A program made the translations under genes and the position numbers. From assembly GCA_026826555.1 (NCBI GenBank), contig JAKSZT010054334.1:36273427-36337426 (forward strand): a DNA stretch of 64,000 bases, written 5' to 3'. Below are positions 59,400-64,000 of this stretch, piece by piece (the first letter of the stretch is position 1; every line of letters begins with the position of its first letter). The notes beneath the pieces are model-generated. The model was given only the letters and a program-made list of their open reading frames with translations. It did no database searches and was not told the origin of the DNA. Origin of the DNA: Tolypeutes matacus (taxonomy: Eukaryota > Chordata > Mammalia > Cingulata > Chlamyphoridae).

Positions 59400-59915
59400 T
59401 AAAAGTAATCTTGATGGAGATTTTAAGAATAAAAGATTACATTCAGAATAAATTGTTAATAATAAAGGTATGCAGTTAATATTTGTTAGTCAAAAATTAG
59501 ATGTAGAAATGAGGTTTTGTATCTGAGAAGTCATTGTTATAATCTTCTGGAGTAGTCTTAGCCTGCTAATAAAGAAATTTTTCCTGTTTCTGAAAACAAC
59601 AAAAACATCCATTCTTTAATACAGTCCTAAGAAACTGATGCAATTGATATTCTCTCTTGGGCTTACACTAAGAATTAATAGTCTCTACTTCATAGAACAA
59701 TGAACTCATAACTCCAACTACTTTTTCTAGAAAAAGTTAAGAATAATAGAAAAGTTACATTCTTCTAAAAATAATACATGATAAAGAAAGTGTCCTTGTG
59801 TTTGCACGAAAATATTATCTATACTAATCACATCAATCCTTGTGCCAAGACCATCCAGTTTAGGCAATTTTGACTTCTGTAGCATTGTAGTATGCTTTAA
59901 AGTCAGGTGCCGGTT
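59400..59915 (-). repeat. L1 ORF2 remnant, antisense, at the 5' truncation point
   Basis: The right end ('cttgtgccaagaccatccagttt', 'acttctgtagcattgtagtatgctttaaagtcagg') matches antisense L1 ORF2 ('cttgtgccagtaccat...actgtagctttgtaatatgctttaaagtcagg'). The left half is too diverged to align by eye. It ends exactly at the 12-bp duplication. Confidence 0.55.
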
Positions 59916-60415
59916 GAATTGCCTTTTGAAGACTCAGTTATGGCAGCAAGTGGGTGGCAATACCATGCAGGGGTGGGGCAATGGTTTTCAAGAGACTGTA
60001 TATGCTCTAAATCAGTGTCCACTCTATGGTGCTGTTTATCCCATAGCAAAGATTCACGGGTCTGGGAATCAAAGGGTGGAAATGAAAGTGGCACAACTTA
60101 ATATTACCTGTAAATATTCACTCGAAATAATTTTGTTTCCTGCCCATCACCTTAAACTCTGCTGGTCTAGAGGTCTTAGTTCCAAATGAAGGAGTCCTTC
60201 CACCAAGAGACAAAACAATGAATGCATTGGACTGGAAGTAAGACTGCCACCTGGCCACTTTGGTCTCCTCATGCTTCTGAGTAAACAGGCAGAGAATGGA
60301 GTTACTTTTCTGGGGTGATAGATCCTGATTATCAAGAGGAATTTGGACTGCTTCCACAATGGAAATAAGCAAGAGCATATGTGGAATACAGGAGATCCCT
60401 TAGGGTATCTCTCTT
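59916..60415 (+). pseudogene. ERVL-type pol relic: integrase C-terminus and dUTPase
   Basis: The frame at 59842-60189 contains the end of integrase ('GWGNGFQETVYALNQCPLYG', 'IAKIHGSGNQ'). A second stretch near 60215-60280 reads like 'LRLPPGHFGLL' in one frame, part of the dUTPase that ERVL elements carry after integrase. A dUTPase in this position is the hallmark of the ERVL group. Frameshifts separate the two stretches and an L1 fragment interrupts it at 60416. Non-functional. Confidence 0.75.
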
Positions 60416-60628
60416 TTTTTAATATATGTTTTATTTTTTAAAAGATACTTAGAATACACTAATGTTACACAAAAAATATAGAGATTCCCATATGTCCTGC
60501 TCCCCACACGTCCCACACCCTCTCACATAAAAATATCCTTCATTAGTGTGGCAAACTCACTGCAATTGATAAACGCATCCTGGGGCATTGCCATTGAGAA
60601 TGGACCATAGATCCCATCGCAGTTCATA
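60416..60628 (-). mobile_element. Short 5'-truncated L1 3' end, antisense
   Basis: The 213-bp insert is T-rich at its left edge, then 'aatacactaatgttacac', 'gattcccatatgtcctgc', 'cattagtgtggcaaactcactgcaattgataaac', the same 3'UTR family as 55084. It is flanked by 'ctctctt' (60409-60415 and 60629-60635). It interrupts the dUTPase region. Confidence 0.75.
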
Positions 60629-61109
60629 CTCTCTTAGTACTACTATGCCCTGTGATTAAAAACAATGGAAAACTGCAACAACCTAATCCAGGCAGGATGA
60701 CTAATGATCCAGACCTTTAGGAATGAAGATTTGAGTCACCCCACCAGGCAAAGAACCATGACCAGCTGATGAAATGGGCACTATGATGTTTGTGTATTGC
60801 TTGCTTTGTAATGAATATGTTTGTATATATGCATAAAGCAAATATCTTTGTTTTCTTACCTCTCTCATTCCCTTATCAATTTGTATTGACTTTATGTCTT
60901 TATATTTAAGTTATAGGATATCAAAGATAAGAGTGAATATCACTCAAAGGCTTGCATCCTCATTTGGGGAAAGGGTTAATGCATATCATGTTGTACACAG
61001 GAGAGTTGAATTATGTTAAGTGAAAGCATGAACTATGTTATTACAATTATTTAGAAATTAAGTATGGTTTAAAGACTGTGTATGAGTGCCAAGTTGACAA
61101 GGATTTGAC
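60629..61109 (+). pseudogene. ERVL-type internal 3' end
   Basis: It resumes 'cttagtactactatgccctgtgattaaaaacaatggaaaactgcaac', still in the dUTPase-side region, then non-coding ERVL 3' sequence ('gcttgcatcctcatttggggaaagggttaatgc', 'ggagagttgaattatgtta', 'gagtgccaagttgacaagg') that leads directly into the 3' LTR. No env-like frame is present, as expected for ERVL. Confidence 0.7.
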
Positions 61110-61572
61110 TGTGACTGCTAATTTCATGTGTAAACTTGGCTAAGCTGTGGTATCCAGTTGTTTAGTCAAGGAAACACTGGCCTGTTTGTCACTATAAAGG
61201 TATTTCATAGATTGATTTAAATCATTAGTCAGTTGATTGCATCTGCATCTGATTACAACTACAATCAACAAAGGAGATTGGTTTCAGCAATGAGAGTCAC
61301 CTCAACCCATCAGTTGGAGGCCTTAGAACTGAAGATGTCAACAGTCAGAAAGAATTTCTATCTCTATTTCAGCCAGCCATATTCTCTGGGGAATTCAATG
61401 TCACCTCCATTGAGTTTCCAATTTATAGCCTGTCCTGTGGAATTCAGACTTGCCAATCCGCATGTTCACATGAGTCAATTTCAATAATAAATCTCTTAAT
61501 ATTTATATATACATTTACATATATAAATGTAGCCTGCCAATTCTGCTTCACCGGAGAACCCTGACTAATGTA
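61110..61572 (+). repeat. ERVL-type 3' LTR (MLT2-like), sense
   Basis: It begins 'tgtgactgctaatttcatg', contains 'caacccatcagttggaggccttag' and an AATAAA-type 'caataataaatctc' near 61481-61494, and ends 'ggagaaccctgactaatgta'. It is joined without a gap to the ERVL internal 3' end, so it is the provirus 3' LTR. The partner 5' LTR is absent. Confidence 0.78.
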
Positions 61573-61605
61573 GGGAGGGAGAGAGAAAGGAAGGAAGGAA
61601 AAGTG
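61573..61605. repeat. (GGAA/GGGA)n purine tract
   Basis: A short 'gggagggagagagaaaggaaggaaggaa' style tract directly after the LTR. Confidence 0.85.
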
Positions 61606-61630
61606 GGAGGCAGGAATCAGATAGGCTGTG

Positions 61631-62040
61631 TGTTAGTTTCCTAGGATTGCCTAAGGTGGCATAAAACAAAAGAAATTGATTATTTCAGCTCTGGAGGCTA
61701 GATGTCTGAAATCAGTGTTGGCAAGCCTATACTTCCTCTGAGACCTGTAAGGGAAGAATCTGTTCCATGTCTGTCTCTTGGCTTTGGTAGTGGCTTGCTG
61801 GTAATCTAAGGCATTATCTGCCTCGGTGGTTACATGGACTTCTCCCCTCATTTATCTCTGCAATTCTCCCCTTCTTAAAAGAACCCACTCATATTGGAGG
61901 AGGGCAGACCCTTAGCCATTTTGACTTTATCTTAACTAATGACATCTTCAAAATCCCTATTTCCAAATAAGGTCACATTCTCGTTGCTGGGGTTAGTTCT
62001 TAAAAATGTGTTTTTGGGGCACACTTTTCAACCCATAACA
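61631..62040 (-). repeat. MLT1-type LTR, antisense
   Basis: It starts 'tgttagtttcctagg' and ends 'caacccataaca', with TG...CA edges intact. Inside are 'agctctggaggctagatgtctgaaatcagtgttgg', 'aactaatgacatcttcaaaatccctatttccaaataaggtcacattc' and 'gctggggttagttctt'. No clean 5-bp duplication is visible. Confidence 0.8.
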
Positions 62041-64000
62041 GCTTGCATAGAATCCAAGTTAGAGTTTCTTATTTTCTCAGTTTTTTCCACTTTTAAAATG
62101 AGGCAAACACTTAAAACCTAGGTGAGGTTGTGAGGAATATATATGCTTTATGCTACTTGATATAAAATCTGTCAGCAAAGAGCAATAAGTAACATATTTT
62201 CATCTTCACTGCTGCCAAATATTTTTACCATAAAGCTTAGAATTTTCAGAAAATTTGAGTGTAATGTATTATTAAAGATCCTAAGGAATGATTTTTTGAA
62301 CATAAAAATTACTAAGGCCACGGTCCACATGCTGCTTACATCTGTCAGTTTGAATTGCTTTATTTTCTCACCTAGAATTTCCTGTTACATTTGTTGCAAG
62401 TGAGGTGAATAATTTTCTTTGTCCTTCCCATTTTTGTTGTCAATAAAATGTTCACTGAATTCCTCCTTTAAGTAAAAATGTAATTATTTTTACATACATG
62501 GGAATTATGTTATTAAAATTAGGACTTCTTAAAAAAAATGTAGATGACCAGAAAGTAAGAGCATTTTGGGAAATGCTTTCTGTTTTGTTGAGTCTCAGAT
62601 GTTTTGTGTTATGGGACTAAATTTGTTTTGAGGAGAAGTAGGCATTTACAACTATTTCCTACTTGCTTATGTTTTTAATCCATCGTCCTATGCCTTACCT
62701 AATCCATTTGTTCTTCTTAGAATTGTGATTGGATTTTAGCCACACCAAAGATAATTTGACCCCCCAAATTATTTAAACACGTTGTTAAAGAGAATAGGGA
62801 TACATTGGGTTGGCAATAAATACTTCTATTTGATGTCTGTAAAATTCATTTATTTTCTTAATTTCACCTCTTAATATCACCTCTTACTTAACCAGAAATC
62901 TATAAGTAAAAAGTCAAGGAAAAAACAAAACAAAAAGATCACTTTATTCACAACAATTTAAAAATTATATGTTCTGGACAACTTTCTATTGCTCAGATTG
63001 TCCACATCTAATACATTTGCAAAGTTATTATGTATATTCTGCATGTTGGTTCTTGAAGTAAGAACTGGCTTGTATTTTTATGCTTAATCAAAACATATGA
63101 AAGCACCTGCCATATAATAAGACCTCACTATGTAATTGTTGTAAAAGTACATTGTCAGCTCTAAGAAAACGCTAACTTTCATGACTAGAGAAGAACCTGA
63201 TTTTATTCAGTGGTACAATTTTAGCTATGAATAAACACAAAAGAAATCAAAACACTAGAAAAAGTAAAATAATTATGAAATGTATATATTTTGGATTAAG
63301 TCTTTGAGGAATTTATGAGTTTCAGACATTATTTATTTGAATTCAATTTTAAAATTTTGAATAGCATTATATTGTTTTGCTTTTAAAGATTAAGTAAAAT
63401 TTCTGTTTCCTCTGTATTCATTTCTTCTTTGATGACATAAATATTAAACAAAAGTATTATTATAGGTCATAAGTTCACTAATATTGAAGTTTCAATCTAT
63501 AAAGTTAACTATTATAATAGATTATTTAAAAGATTTGGCAAAACTTCTTATCAGATATTTTCATTGTTTTTATAAGGTTATATTTTGGAAATTGAATTGT
63601 TTATAGTATTTAATTTTTTTGGAAGATTTAAAATGTTGTGACAATTTTATTTTACCACAGGTTTCATTTGATTCCTTTTTGTACAATTCAGTGATCATAA
63701 GTGCCTTGCTATATATAATACAGGGGTTTTATCTGAAATAGTAGCATATACTTTAAGCTCTTTGTAAAGTTATGTCGGTGACCAGTTATTTTTCTTCACG
63801 CTTCAATAATATGTCTCTCTATCTAGTTGAATAGGATATTCATGGATTATACAATATCATTCTTCAATAATTTCCTCTTGTTAAAAATTGCTATCAATTT
63901 TAAGGAAATTTTATCATGTGGATGATATTAGAAATTGTTTTCAATTATATCAAAATCTTTTTTTAATCCCTAAGGGAGAAGCAGAGTATTTCTTTATTAA
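62041..64000. other. No recognisable feature
   Basis: About 2 kb of AT-rich sequence. 'cattgggttggcaataaatactt' near 62802-62824 resembles one mariner terminus but has no partner. No gene or other repeat was identified. Confidence 0.5.

Larger units (their letters stand above)
55084..59915 (-). mobile_element. 5'-truncated L1 in ERVL pol, antisense, with nested inserts
   Basis: A 12-bp direct repeat, 'gaattgcctttt', flanks the segment (55072-55083 and 59916-59927), and retroviral pol resumes directly after the right copy. The L1 runs on the minus strand. Its 3' end, with A tail, is at 55084 (T-rich on plus). Two blocks of 3'UTR sequence follow, then the ORF2 C-terminus (about 57860-58345), and at the far right an ORF2 part (about 59800-59915) that forms the 5' truncation point. 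Nested inside are a solo LTR (58975-59394) and probably a second 3'UTR-like piece (58355-58840). I infer one primary insertion with later additions. The order of the 3'UTR blocks is not settled. Confidence 0.75.

Noticed and set aside
62802..62825. Mariner/MADE1-type terminal sequence
   Set aside because: Only one end is suggestive, with no inverted partner or TA duplication nearby.
1..64000. CRISPR array, bacterial operon, phage or other prokaryotic system
   Set aside because: The repeat content (SINE, L1, L2, MIR, MaLR, ERVL), low gene density and AT-rich decay identify vertebrate nuclear DNA. No regularly spaced direct-repeat array exists.

Overview
This is a mammalian nuclear window, most likely from an armadillo (Xenarthra, Dasypus or a close relative). 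The main evidence is four tRNA-derived SINEs of the armadillo DAS type (about 6766, 24356, 31495 and 48086). Two have target-site duplications (TSDs) of 14-15 bp that are perfect or nearly so, so this SINE was recently active here. The background is AT-rich, with heavily decayed eutherian repeats (L1, L2, MIR, MaLR, ERVL, hAT). I find no convincing host protein-coding gene, no structural RNA gene and no CRISPR array. Most reading frames over 60 codons fall in repeats or simple sequence. The window looks intergenic or deep intronic.

Layout. 1-9.2 kb: a decayed MaLR-type element with two LTRs (2033-4333), a young DAS SINE (6766), an unexplained 176-codon frame (7840-8370) and a long pyrimidine tract. 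9.2-21.8 kb: MIR, L2 and antisense L1 relics, one with an MLT1-like LTR inside it. 21.85-23.66 kb: the 5' end of an antisense L1, with a repeat-built 5'UTR and the start of ORF1. 25.4-30.1 kb: a long old sense L1 split by an LTR. 31.5-35.97 kb: a SINE lacking its B box, two L2 pieces, an old L1 3' end split by an LTR, and a solo LTR with a perfect TSD. 37.6-39.3 kb: a younger L1 3'UTR inside an old L1. 40-46.4 kb: an MLT1 LTR, a MIR, an LTR with a hAT transposon inside it, and a pair of related LTRs in inverted orientation. 48-53.9 kb: a SINE with a T tail, a long L2, a MER5A-like hAT element and LTRs. 54.1-61.6 kb: an ERVL-type provirus relic that lacks its 5' LTR and was invaded by L1 at least twice. 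61.6-64 kb: an MLT1 LTR, then sequence with no recognisable features.

Nothing here acts as a coordinated gene system. The interest lies in transposons nested in transposons, where TSDs allow the order of events to be read, and in several structurally odd retroposons: a SINE with a duplicated 3' module replacing its B box, a T-tailed SINE, a monomer-like L1 5'UTR and a tandemly duplicated L1 3'UTR. Family names come from remembered consensus patterns. No database search was run, so subfamily assignments and the edges of old elements are approximate.
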